Shown: positions 15,174-23,039 of the stretch, one piece after another
How the letters are laid out: each line of letters opens with the position of its first letter
Position numbering within the stretch: the stretch's first letter is position 1
Assembly (NCBI GenBank): GCA_021781575.1
Contig: JAJXWP010000045.1
Coordinates: 1-32,991 of the forward strand
Source: Pseudomonadota bacterium
GTDB taxonomy: Bacteria; Pseudomonadota; Alphaproteobacteria; Rhodospirillales; Magnetospirillaceae
Direction: 5' to 3'
Length of the DNA stretch: 32,991 nucleotides
The notes under the pieces: generated by a model
What the model saw: the letters and a program-made list of their open reading frames with translations, nothing else
Database searches by the model: none
Told to the model about the DNA's origin: nothing
Translations under genes and position numbers: made by a program

Positions 15174-16976
15174 TCACGACATCTCTTCCAACTCGTCGAT
15201 GAAGCCGACGATGATATCCAGCCCGCGCCGCCAGAATGCCGGATCGCCGGCATCCAGCCCAAACGGGGCAAGCAGATCCTTGTGCCGAAGCGTGCCGCCG
15301 GCCTTCAGCATATCGATGTATTTCTCCTGAAAGCCGGTCGCCCCCCCGCGGTAGACATCATACAGGGAATTCACCAGACAATCGCCGAAAGCATAAGCGT
15401 AGACATAGAAAGGCGTGTGGATGAAGTGCGGAATGTAGCACCAGTAATAGCGGTATTCCTCGTGGAACCGCAGTGACGGACCCAGGCTTTGATGCTGTAT
15501 TTCTGTCCAGATTTCGCCGATTCGTTCCGCCGATAGCTCGCCCCGCCGCCGCTCCTCGTGGATGGCACGCTCGAATTCGTAGAAGGCGACCTGCCTGACC
15601 ACGGTATTCAGCATGTCCTCGACTTTCGCCGCGAGCATGATGCGTCGGCGGGCCGGAGCCGTTTCGGCATCAAGCACCGCCCGGAAAGCCAACATCTCGC
15701 CGAACACCGAGGCGGTTTCAGCCAGGGTCAGCGGCGTATCCGCCATCAGCTGGCCCTTCCCGGCCGCCAGCACCTGGTGGACACCGTGACCCAACTCGTG
15801 GGCCAAGGTCATGACATCGCGCGTCTTGCCGAGATAATTGAGCAGCAGGTAGGGATGCGCCGACGGTACGGTCGGGTGGGCGAACGCCCCCGAGGATTTC
15901 CCCGGCCGCGCCGGAGCGTCGATCCAGCCGTGGTCGAAGAAGCGCCCACCCAGTTCGGCCAGTTGCGGTGAGAAGGCGCGATAGGCCCCCAACACGGTAT
16001 CCCTGGCGGCCGCCCACGGAATGGGGCGGTCCTCGTCCTCCGGGAGCGGTGCGTTGCGGTCCCAATAATCCAGCTGTTCAACGCCGAACCACTTGGCCTT
16101 CATGGCGTAATAGCGGTGCGAAAGCTGACTATAGGCCCCCCTGACCGCTTGGACGAGGGCGTCGACCACATCGTCCTCGACCTGGTTCGACAGGTTGCGG
16201 TAGGAAGTTGGCCGCGGGTACCGTCGCCATCTGTCGTCGATCTCCTTCTCCTTGATCAGTGTATTGGTGATCAGCGTGAAGAGACGGATGTTCTGGGCCA
16301 GGCCGGCCCCGAACGCCTTCGCAGCAGCCTGGCGCTTCTCGGCGCTCTTGTCGCTCATCAGGTGCAGCGTTTCCGCCGAGGTCAAGGGTCGCCCTTCCAC
16401 CTGAAAACGCAAGCCGGCCATGGTTTCGTCGAACAGGCGGACCCAGGCGCATCGGCCGACCACTTCTCTTTCGTGAAGCACCTGCTCCATCTCGTCTGAG
16501 AGCTGATGGTCGCGGAACATTCTCAGGTCGCGCAACCACGACTGGTAGTGAGCGGTTTTCGGCGATACCAGCTTGTCGGCCAGGGTGGCGTCATCAAGGC
16601 GATTGAGTTCCAAGCTGAAGAACAGGGTCTGGGTCGAGATCGCCGTCACCCGTTCCTGGATGCTTTGGTAGAATCGCGCCCGTTCCTCGTCGGACACATT
16701 GGCCGAATAGCGCAGCTGCGCATAGCTGAGGACGCGATAAAGTGTTTCGGTGAGGCGTTCGTACTCGGCGATCGCATCGCCCAGCGCGTCTCCCGAGATC
16801 TCCGCCAACTTGCCCTGGCAGCAGCGCTGGAACGCCTGCGCTGCCCGGTCGGCGGCCTTCAGGTCGGCCTCCAGCTGAGGGCAATCCGGTGACGGATAAA
16901 GATCGGAGAGATCCCATTCCGGCAGGGGACCAAGCTCGTCGGTCAGGGCGACGGCGGAGGCTGCGGCTCCATGCAT
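15174..16976 (-). CDS. pepF: M3 family oligoendopeptidase F
   Basis: A 600-residue zinc metallopeptidase expected to cleave short peptides in the cytosol. The zinc motif HELGH is at 393-397, with Glu420 in LAETAS as third ligand. The N-terminal helical part and the C-terminal YRYYWCYIPHFIHTPFYVYA block are typical of the PepF branch. The start MHGAAASAV at 16976 is set by AAGGAG seven bases upstream; the longer open frame upstream overlaps the region before the acyl-CoA ligase and is not credible. Transcribed alone, divergent from the ligase gene. Confidence 0.93.
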   Translation of the reverse strand: MHGAAASAVALTDELGPLPEWDLSDLYPSPDCPQLEADLKAADRAAQAFQRCCQGKLAEISGDALGDAIAEYERLTETLYRVLSYAQLRYSANVSDEERARFYQSIQERVTAISTQTLFFSLELNRLDDATLADKLVSPKTAHYQSWLRDLRMFRDHQLSDEMEQVLHEREVVGRCAWVRLFDETMAGLRFQVEGRPLTSAETLHLMSDKSAEKRQAAAKAFGAGLAQNIRLFTLITNTLIKEKEIDDRWRRYPRPTSYRNLSNQVEDDVVDALVQAVRGAYSQLSHRYYAMKAKWFGVEQLDYWDRNAPLPEDEDRPIPWAAARDTVLGAYRAFSPQLAELGGRFFDHGWIDAPARPGKSSGAFAHPTVPSAHPYLLLNYLGKTRDVMTLAHELGHGVHQVLAAGKGQLMADTPLTLAETASVFGEMLAFRAVLDAETAPARRRIMLAAKVEDMLNTVVRQVAFYEFERAIHEERRRGELSAERIGEIWTEIQHQSLGPSLRFHEEYRYYWCYIPHFIHTPFYVYAYAFGDCLVNSLYDVYRGGATGFQEKYIDMLKAGGTLRHKDLLAPFGLDAGDPAFWRRGLDIIVGFIDELEEMS

Positions 16977-17094
16977 TACATTACTCCTTGCGCCGGACGG
17001 ACATATGGCTATGAAACATTGTGTCGCGGCCTTCTTCGGGCAACCGCCCAGGGGATTGCGTGCCCGGCGCGGAAATTTTGGGGGCGAAAGCAAG

Positions 17095-18903
17095 ATGGGC
17101 GTCGTTGACTATCGGGCCTGCACCAGCCTGACGGCAATGTTTTTCCAGCAAGCCAACCACATGGCAGACCAGCCATTCCTGTGGAGCAAGCAGAACAAGA
17201 TCTGGACCTCCCTCAGCTGGCGCAGCGTCGCCGAGCAAACCAATCTGATGGCGCGCGGCCTACAGGCTCTCGGCCTGTCTCCCGGCGATCGCGTCCTGCT
17301 GATCGCCGAGAACCGGCCGGAGTGGCTGATCGCCGACTTGGCCATCATGGCAGCCGGTGGCATCACGGTTCCGGGGTATACCTCCAACACGGTGACCGAC
17401 AACCTGCATCTGATGAATAATTGCGGCGCGTCGATGGTCATCGTCTCGACCCGCCCGCTGGCTGAACGGGTCATCGCCGCCGCCCTGTCCGCCGACCGCC
17501 CTCCGTCGGTTATCGCCATCGAACCGCTCGGGCTGATGCAAAACCCCGGGGTCGAATTGCGCAACTGGCAGGACCTGCAGGCCTTGGGCAGCACCCACGA
17601 AGACCACATCGCCGCCCAGGTCGCGGCGACGAAGCGGGATGATACCGCATGTCTTATCTATACGTCTGGCACCGGCGGTGCGCCGAAAGGCGTTGCCTTG
17701 AGCCACGGCGCCATCATCTGCAACTGCATGGGGGCGCACGACCTGCTGTTGGAGATTGGCCTGGAGAACGAGGTCTTCCTGTCCTTCCTACCGCTGTCCC
17801 ATTCCTACGAACATACGGCCGGCCAGTTCTTCCCCATATCCATCGGCGCGCAGATCTATTATGCCGAGGGCATCGAGCAACTGGCCGCCAATATGGTCGA
17901 AGCCAAGCCGACCATCATGACGGCGGTACCTCGCCTTTATGAACTCATGCGCAACCGCATCCTGGCCGGCGTGGAGCGGAGCGGCGGCACCAAGGCGCGC
18001 TTGTTTGAACGCACCGTCGCCCTGGGCAGCCGCCGCTATGAAGACCCGCGCAGCCTCAGCCTGGGCGAGCGGCTGCAGGACAAGCTGCTCGACCTGCTGG
18101 TCCGCCGCAAGGTTGCCGCCCGCTTCGGTGGGCGGCTCAAGGCCATGGTCTCGGGCGGAGCGCCGCTCAACTACGAAGTGGGGTTGTTCTTCACCGCCTT
18201 GGGCGTGCGCATCCTGCAGGGATACGGACAGACCGAGGCGGCGCCGGTGATCAGCTGCAACCCGCCGTCAAGGGTCAAGTTGCGCACGGTCGGACCGCCG
18301 CTGGCCGGCGTTGAGGTCAAGATCGCCGACGATGGCGAGATCCTGGTGCGGGGTGAACTGGTAATGCGGGGCTACTGGAATGATGCCGAATCCAGCCGGC
18401 AAACCGTAAGGGACGGCTGGCTGCATACCGGCGATATCGGGCGGCTCGACGAGGACGGATTCATCCAGATTACCGACCGCAAGAAGGATATCATCGTCAA
18501 CTCGGGCGGCGACAACATCTCGCCCCAGCGAGTCGAAGGCTTCCTGATGCTGCAGCCGGAAATCGCCCAATGCATGACCTATGGCGACCGCCGCCCCCAT
18601 CTGGTGGCATTGCTGGTCCCCGATGCCGAGCATGCTGCCGCTTGGGCGGCCGAGCGCGGCAAACCGACGGCCTTGCCGGAACTGCTGGCCGATGTCGAGT
18701 TCCGCCGCCATATCGGCGAGGCGGTCGAAAAGGTGAACCGCAATCTCTCGGCAACGGAGAAGGTGCGCCGCTTCATGTTGACTGCCGAACCATTCACCGT
18801 AACCAACGAGATGTGCACACCAACGATGAAAATACGCCGTCATGTGATCCTCGCCCGCTACGGCCAGGCGCTGGCGGGCCTGTACGAGGACCGGCGGGGC
18901 TGA
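17095..18903 (+). CDS. Long-chain acyl-CoA synthetase (AMP-forming)
   Basis: A 602-residue ANL-superfamily ligase of the FAA1/COG1022 branch that should activate long-chain fatty acids for beta-oxidation or lipid synthesis. AMP-binding motif YTSGTGGAPKG at 189-199 (the usual second Thr of TSGTTG is Gly), GYGQTEAAPVIS in the adenylate region, TGDIGRLDEDGFIQITDRKKD and C-terminal catalytic Lys in TPTMKIRR. The start at 17095 (MGVVDYRACTSLTAMF) fits family length. A nine-pair hairpin follows the stop. Confidence 0.9.
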   Translation: MGVVDYRACTSLTAMFFQQANHMADQPFLWSKQNKIWTSLSWRSVAEQTNLMARGLQALGLSPGDRVLLIAENRPEWLIADLAIMAAGGITVPGYTSNTVTDNLHLMNNCGASMVIVSTRPLAERVIAAALSADRPPSVIAIEPLGLMQNPGVELRNWQDLQALGSTHEDHIAAQVAATKRDDTACLIYTSGTGGAPKGVALSHGAIICNCMGAHDLLLEIGLENEVFLSFLPLSHSYEHTAGQFFPISIGAQIYYAEGIEQLAANMVEAKPTIMTAVPRLYELMRNRILAGVERSGGTKARLFERTVALGSRRYEDPRSLSLGERLQDKLLDLLVRRKVAARFGGRLKAMVSGGAPLNYEVGLFFTALGVRILQGYGQTEAAPVISCNPPSRVKLRTVGPPLAGVEVKIADDGEILVRGELVMRGYWNDAESSRQTVRDGWLHTGDIGRLDEDGFIQITDRKKDIIVNSGGDNISPQRVEGFLMLQPEIAQCMTYGDRRPHLVALLVPDAEHAAAWAAERGKPTALPELLADVEFRRHIGEAVEKVNRNLSATEKVRRFMLTAEPFTVTNEMCTPTMKIRRHVILARYGQALAGLYEDRRG

Positions 18904-18904
18904 C

Positions 18905-18930
18905 CCTTCCGGCTGCTGCTTGCCGGAAGG
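18905..18930 (+). terminator. Hairpin after the acyl-CoA ligase gene
   Basis: CCTTCCGGC (18905-18913) and GCCGGAAGG (18922-18930) form a nine-pair stem with an eight-base loop directly after the stop codon. It has no T-run, so it may protect the 3' end rather than terminate. Confidence 0.5.
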
Positions 18931-18969
18931 ATGGGAACAGAGGCGGCACCGGAAGCATTAGTGCAGTGT

Positions 18970-18991
18970 CGGCCGCGCAGTGGCGCGGCCG
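18970..18991. other. GC hairpin upstream of the secreted peptidoglycan-binding gene
   Basis: CGGCCGCGC (18970-18978), loop AGTG, GCGCGGCCG (18983-18991). A perfect nine-pair stem without T-run in the spacer; it may lie in the leader of the next gene. Confidence 0.4.
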
Positions 18992-19044
18992 GAGCGGGAA
19001 TGCCATCTTCGCTCCAACCACGCATTAGGGACAGGAGGTTACAG

Positions 19045-19491
19045 ATGAAAGCGGTGTTACCGTTGGCCCTGATCGGAGCCCTGGCGGTTGGTACGGCCTA
19101 CGCTGCGGATACCAGCAGCAGCGACCAGAGCGGAATGAACAATCAGAGCGGAGCAACTTCAACGAGCCGCGAGCATTGGAGCCGAACCGAAGTCAAGCAG
19201 ATCCAAGGCAAGCTCAAGCAACAGGGCTACGACGTCGGCAAGGTCGATGGACAGCTTGGCCCCAACACGCAACAGGCCCTGCGGCAATTCCAGGAGGACA
19301 AGGGATTGCACGCCACCGGCCAACCGGACAGGCAGACCCTGGCGGCCCTCAATGTCGGCCGTGCCGGCGGCACGCAGCAAGGCCAGCTTCCACAGTCCAA
19401 CCCGAACGCCGGCCATCCGTCCGGCAGCATGGGCGGTCCGCCGTCCGGCGGCTCGCAGATGAACCAGCATAACACAACCGGCGGCCAATGA
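19045..19491 (+). CDS. Secreted peptidoglycan-binding domain protein
   Basis: A 148-residue exported protein. The signal peptide covers residues 1-21 (VLPLALIGALAVGTAYA-A). A Ser/Gln/Asn-rich linker leads into a single PG_binding_1 domain, recognised by VKQIQGKLKQQGYDVGKVDG, then LGPNTQQALRQFQ and TLAALN. The C-tail is Gly/Pro/Gln/Asn rich and disordered. AGGAGG at 19033-19038 gives a good start. No catalytic domain is present, so it probably anchors to or senses cell wall. Neighbouring genes give no further clue. Confidence 0.85.
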   Translation: MKAVLPLALIGALAVGTAYAADTSSSDQSGMNNQSGATSTSREHWSRTEVKQIQGKLKQQGYDVGKVDGQLGPNTQQALRQFQEDKGLHATGQPDRQTLAALNVGRAGGTQQGQLPQSNPNAGHPSGSMGGPPSGGSQMNQHNTTGGQ

Positions 19492-19517
19492 TCGCGGCCG
19501 GCTCCGAAACAGAGGAG

Positions 19518-19536
19518 GGCCGGGGGTCCCCCGGCC
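19518..19536 (+). promoter_or_regulatory. GC hairpin between an SD-like GAGGAG and the marC start
   Basis: GGCCGGGGG (19518-19526) and CCCCCGGCC (19528-19536) are exact complements. GAGGAG lies just before them, and the GTG start of marC is 13 bases after. It can be read as a terminator-like stem for the upstream gene, or as a structure that brings the SD-like site near the start. Confidence 0.4.
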
Positions 19537-19549
19537 TTCCCCCCTTTCC

Positions 19550-20182
19550 GTGAAGTCCCTGCTCTACGACTTCGTCACCCTGTTCGTCGTCATCGACCCG
19601 ATCGGCGTGGCGGCGGTCTTCGCCATGATGACCGGCAGCGTCGTCCCCCCGCAGCAGCGGCATATGGCCCATCGGGCAACGGTGCTCGCCGGGTTGATCC
19701 TCTTCGCCTTCGCCTTGTCCGGCGGCTCTCTGCTCAAATGGCTCGGGGTCAGCCTGCCGGCATTTCGCATTTCGGGCGGTGCATTGTTGTTCCTGCTGGC
19801 GGTTGACATGGTTTTCGCCCGTCATTCGGGCTTGCGCAGCGTCACCCCGCTGGAGGACCAGGAAGCGGAAAAACGAGAAGACATCACTGTCTTCCCGCTG
19901 GCCTTTCCGCTTATTGCCGGGCCGGGCGCGATGACCACGGTGGTATTGCTGATGGACCGGGCAAGCGGCCGGCCGGCGGCCACGCTGTCTGTCCTCGCCG
20001 TGCTGACGGCGGTATTGCTGATCCTTCTGCTCCTGTTGCGGATGGCCGGAACGCTGCGGCGCCTCCTCGGCGTCACCGGCAGCAACGTCGTAAGCCGGAT
20101 TTTGGGCATCGTGCTATCGGCTCTGGCCGTCCAGTTCATCCTGGATGGCCTGACGGCAATCATCCCCCAATTTTCGCGATGA
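19550..20182 (+). CDS. MarC family integral membrane protein
   Basis: A 210-residue protein with about six hydrophobic helices. The start KSLLYDFVTLFVVIDPIG and the later FPLAFPLIAGPGAMTTVVLL are conserved MarC features. The family's transport role is unsettled, and the old antibiotic-resistance link is not supported. The start is GTG at 19550, with no Shine-Dalgarno site in the usual window, only GAGGAG before a hairpin. The 3' end overlaps the convergent Hpt gene by 23 bp. Confidence 0.88.
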   Translation: MKSLLYDFVTLFVVIDPIGVAAVFAMMTGSVVPPQQRHMAHRATVLAGLILFAFALSGGSLLKWLGVSLPAFRISGGALLFLLAVDMVFARHSGLRSVTPLEDQEAEKREDITVFPLAFPLIAGPGAMTTVVLLMDRASGRPAATLSVLAVLTAVLLILLLLLRMAGTLRRLLGVTGSNVVSRILGIVLSALAVQFILDGLTAIIPQFSR

Positions 20183-20642
20183 CCGCCTGCAATCCGCGCT
20201 TCAGCCGTTGTCCGGCCTTGCCGCCGTCGCCTTCCATCCGCTCGGCGACCACCAGCCGCATGGCCTCCACATGCAGCCCCACCACCTCGAGCACCTCCTC
20301 GGCGAAGTCCAATCGGCCGTCGAGCAAACCACACAACTGGCCGCCGATCTCGGTGATCAGCGGATAGCCGAAGCTGCCGCCCTGGCCCTTGATATCGTGG
20401 GCGATGGCGAAAACCGGCTGCATCGCTTCCGCGCGTCCTGCCGCCTCTGCAGCTCGGGCGCCATCCAACGCCACCTGCAGCCGATCAAGGTCCTCCTGCA
20501 CCCAGGTCAGATACTGGGGCTGCAGTCCGGCCACCAGCGCCTCGGCCTTGGCCAGCAGTTCGGGATCGATATCGACCGTGTCGGACGGCCTTTTCGGCTC
20601 GATCAGGCGGGGAACATCGATGATTTCCGGTTCGTTTGCCAT
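20160..20642 (-). CDS. Hpt domain phosphotransfer protein
   Basis: A 160-residue protein. The acidic N-terminal 35 residues precede a helical bundle with the phospho-His motif AHDIKGQGGSFGYPLI; the His, Lys and Gly of the usual HxxKG are present. It lies 19 bases downstream of a receiver gene in the same orientation, so the two should be one transcript and probably exchange phosphate. No kinase is adjacent. The 3' end overlaps marC by 23 bp on the other strand. Confidence 0.85.
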   Translation of the reverse strand: MANEPEIIDVPRLIEPKRPSDTVDIDPELLAKAEALVAGLQPQYLTWVQEDLDRLQVALDGARAAEAAGRAEAMQPVFAIAHDIKGQGGSFGYPLITEIGGQLCGLLDGRLDFAEEVLEVVGLHVEAMRLVVAERMEGDGGKAGQRLKRGLQAVIAKIGG

Positions 20643-20661
20643 TGTCGCGCCTACACCAACC

Positions 20662-21246
20662 TCATGCCGGAGTCGTCGCACCCATTTCAATCGTCTTCCG
20701 GTCGAAGGAAACCGTCGCATCGTATGGCAGTCGAGTGCCCAAGGCGATAGCCGGCCGAGGGAGCACTCGCCGGCGGTTCTTTCCGCCGATCTCGGCCTGC
20801 CGATGCCGTCGGTCAGGGCCGAAATAGCTGGGGCAGCGGATGAAACGGGCCGGGTGCTCGATGATCGAACGGATATGGATATAAAGGCTGCGCGCCGAGA
20901 TCGGCTTGGCGAGGAACTCGTGCACGCCCGCGTCGCGCGCCTGAAGGACATGCTGCCGCTCGGTGTGGCCGGTCATCATGATGACGGGAACATAGGGGTT
21001 GGGGCTGTCCTCGGCATTGCGCAGCAGCCTCAGGAAATCGAGTCCATCCAGCGGCGACATGTTCCAGTCGCAGATGATGATGTCGGCGGGAAACTGGCGC
21101 AGTGCCTTGAAGCCGTCGGCGCCGTCGCTCGCTTCCATAACCCGCTTGGAGCCTAGCGCGTAGATGATGGTCCTGACCAACCGGCGCATATGCTGATTGT
21201 CGTCGACGATGAGAAAATTCAGATGTTCCAGGCTGTAGTCGCTCAT
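20662..21246 (-). CDS. CheY-like receiver with GPDRR tail
   Basis: A 194-residue response regulator. The receiver (about 9-130) has DD15-16, Asp60 in IIICDWNM, Thr in MMTGH and Lys in FLAKPIS, so it should be phosphorylated. There is no DNA-binding domain. The tail of about 65 residues starts with PSYFGPDRRHRQ, a GPDRR-type motif seen after receivers in alphaproteobacteria, and is basic. GGGGAAG precedes the start. Followed by the Hpt gene, forming a receiver-Hpt pair. Confidence 0.85.
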   Translation of the reverse strand: MSDYSLEHLNFLIVDDNQHMRRLVRTIIYALGSKRVMEASDGADGFKALRQFPADIIICDWNMSPLDGLDFLRLLRNAEDSPNPYVPVIMMTGHTERQHVLQARDAGVHEFLAKPISARSLYIHIRSIIEHPARFIRCPSYFGPDRRHRQAEIGGKNRRRVLPRPAIALGTRLPYDATVSFDRKTIEMGATTPA

Positions 21247-21522
21247 CGATCGAAATCTTCCCCAATTCGAACTGCGAGGCTACCACTTCATTCATATGGC
21301 AGTCCCTTTGAAGATTGCCAGATGCACCGCGCCATTGGCCCCCGGTCCGTTAGGATAATATGCGAGCACTTACGGATAAAAGGCGCCAGCGCAGCGAGCC
21401 ACATGGCCTGGCAAGGCCGGCGCCCATTTCCCGCCTTCAAGGGAGGCGGGCCTTGGCCGCGCGCGCCCGGTGGCGTGAAGGGTTGCCGCCGCCGGGAACC
21501 TCAAACGAAGCCCACGGCCCGC
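21247..21522. other. Intergenic region with small hairpin
   Basis: A 276-base spacer between the end of the SDR gene and the start of the receiver gene, both leftward. The stem CCCGCCT-TCAAGGG-AGGCGGG at 21430-21450 could end the SDR operon transcript but lacks a T-run. The receiver promoter should lie in the lower part; I see no confident boxes. Confidence 0.4.
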
Positions 21523-22197
21523 CTACCATGGCACGGTGGCGCCGGTATAATCGCGGAACGTGCCGCTGTCGGCGGGTCCGGCCGCGTCGATGACCCCGCG
21601 CAGGCCGGCGACGCTGGCTTCCACCTCCAGCGGCGCGGCATGCCCTCCCATGTCGGTCCGCACCCAGCCGGGATGCAGCAGGATGGCGGTAACCCCTTGC
21701 GGCCGCAGATCGACGGCCAGACTCCGCACCGCGGCATTCAATGCGGCCTTGCTCGAACGATAGATATAGGAGCCGCCCGAATCATTCTCGGTGACACTTC
21801 CCATTCGGCTGCTCAGGAAAGCCATCACTCTCCTGCGGCCGGCCAAGACATGAGGAAGAAAGGCTTCGGCGACCTTGAGCGGGGCGATGACATTCGTCCG
21901 CATCACCCGCTGCCAGTCTTCCCCGTCGATCGACCCGAATTCCTGATCCTGGCCGTACACCCCGGCGTTGTTGAGCAGCAGGTCGAAGGCGCGCCCGGCC
22001 AGCCGCCGCGCCAGCACCGCCACGGCGGCGAAATCGGTGACGTCGACAGCCACCGCCTCGACACCCCATTCTTCCAGTTGAGGCACGTCGGATGGCCGGC
22101 GGCAGGCGGCCACCACCGACCACCCCTCCGCCGAGTATTGCCGGGCGAATTCCAACCCCAGTCCGCGACTGGCTCCGGTAATGAAAACACTCGGCAT
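21523..22197 (-). CDS. Short-chain dehydrogenase/reductase
   Basis: A 224-residue classical SDR with FITGASRGLGLEFAR (5-19) for cofactor binding, LLLNNAGVYG, and the catalytic Ser and YxxxK in SYIYRSSKAALN. It resembles the C-factor/CsgA-like branch. The substrate is unknown. The ribosome binding site AGGAGGTGA is strong. It is last in the leftward operon with malic enzyme, Rieske and Rid proteins, 22 bases after the Rid gene. Confidence 0.88.
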   Translation of the reverse strand: MPSVFITGASRGLGLEFARQYSAEGWSVVAACRRPSDVPQLEEWGVEAVAVDVTDFAAVAVLARRLAGRAFDLLLNNAGVYGQDQEFGSIDGEDWQRVMRTNVIAPLKVAEAFLPHVLAGRRRVMAFLSSRMGSVTENDSGGSYIYRSSKAALNAAVRSLAVDLRPQGVTAILLHPGWVRTDMGGHAAPLEVEASVAGLRGVIDAAGPADSGTFRDYTGATVPW

Positions 22198-22219
22198 GCC
22201 TTCACCTCCTGCGAAACGA

Positions 22220-22594
22220 TCAGCCCTTGCGGGCGGTCACCTCTATTTCGACCTTCATCCGCGGATCAACCAGGCCGCACACCATGGTGGTATTGGCCGG
22301 CCTGATGCCCTTGAAATGCTTGCCGCAGATTCGGGCCACCTTGTCGAAATCCTGCGCGTCGGTGATCAACACGCGCACCCGCACCACATCGGCCAGCGAC
22401 GAGCCGGCTTGCTTGAGCGCCGCGGCGATGGTGGCGAAGGCTTGCTCGGCCTGATCCTCGACACTGTCGGCAATCTGCCCCTGGGCGAAACCGCTGGTGC
22501 CGGCGACGAACACCCAGCGGCCGTCCACCACCGCGCGCGAATAGCCGGCCACCTCTTCAAACGGCGATCCCGAAGAAATCAATTGGCGAGACAT
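22220..22594 (-). CDS. Rid (YjgF/YER057c) family protein without the deaminase Arg
   Basis: A 124-residue Rid-family protein, recognised by VVDGRWVFVAGTSGFAQGQI and the C-terminal VEIEVTARK. In active RidA the segment PAR-S carries the Arg that binds the imine carboxylate; here it reads PANTT (99-103), with Asn at that place. It probably does not have classical 2-aminoacrylate deaminase activity and belongs to one of the other Rid subfamilies. AGGGGGC precedes the start. Third gene in the operon, 39 bases after the Rieske gene. Confidence 0.85.
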   Translation of the reverse strand: MSRQLISSGSPFEEVAGYSRAVVDGRWVFVAGTSGFAQGQIADSVEDQAEQAFATIAAALKQAGSSLADVVRVRVLITDAQDFDKVARICGKHFKGIRPANTTMVCGLVDPRMKVEIEVTARKG

Positions 22595-22633
22595 GACGCC
22601 CCCTATTTTGCGATCGTTGCGAGGAGCGCAACA

Positions 22634-23011
22634 TCAGTCTTTCGCCGGGTCTGGGCAAGCCAAATCTGCTTCGATCGCCGTCTCCGGCATCGATGGCGGA
22701 GCCGCCTCCAGAACAAGGAACAACTTGCCCTCCCGTTCCACCACCGGCGCCCCGCAGAGCTCACCGCCGAAGAGCGGCAACCGCCAGCCATGGCTCGGGC
22801 ATTCGAGAGTGCCGGCGGTTTCATCGAGTCGACCCAGCAGCATCGATACGCCGCGGTGCGGGCAGCGATCGCGCACCGCGAGAAGGCCTTGCCGCACCCG
22901 GAGCACCACCACGTCGCGGCAGATGACCCCGGGCAGGACGGCGCGCCCCGTCCATCGGCAACCGCCGTCGACCGCGTGCTCGGCCAGGTGAAGAATGGGA
23001 GCCAGCCTCAT
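22634..23011 (-). CDS. Rieske [2Fe-2S] ferredoxin-like protein
   Basis: A 125-residue soluble protein carrying one Rieske cluster: CPH (Cys50, His52) and CPSH (Cys71, His74) have the standard spacing, with the following GW typical of ferredoxin components of oxygenases. No membrane anchor is seen. The start at 23011 follows CAAGGGC. It lies 28 bases after malic enzyme and before a Rid protein. No oxygenase alpha subunit or reductase is nearby, so its electron partner is unknown. Confidence 0.85.
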   Translation of the reverse strand: MRLAPILHLAEHAVDGGCRWTGRAVLPGVICRDVVVLRVRQGLLAVRDRCPHRGVSMLLGRLDETAGTLECPSHGWRLPLFGGELCGAPVVEREGKLFLVLEAAPPSMPETAIEADLACPDPAKD

Positions 23012-23039
23012 GCCCTTGATATGGGGAGGCCGGCTCCGC

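Noticed and set aside
20813-21295. A frame starting MNEVVASQFELGKIS before the receiver gene
   Set aside because: It runs into the receiver gene in the wrong frame and becomes arginine-rich nonsense; the start at 21246 restores a perfect receiver.
22220-22594. Calling this gene ridA with imine deaminase activity
   Set aside because: The Arg needed for that activity is Asn in the PANTT segment; only the family name is safe.
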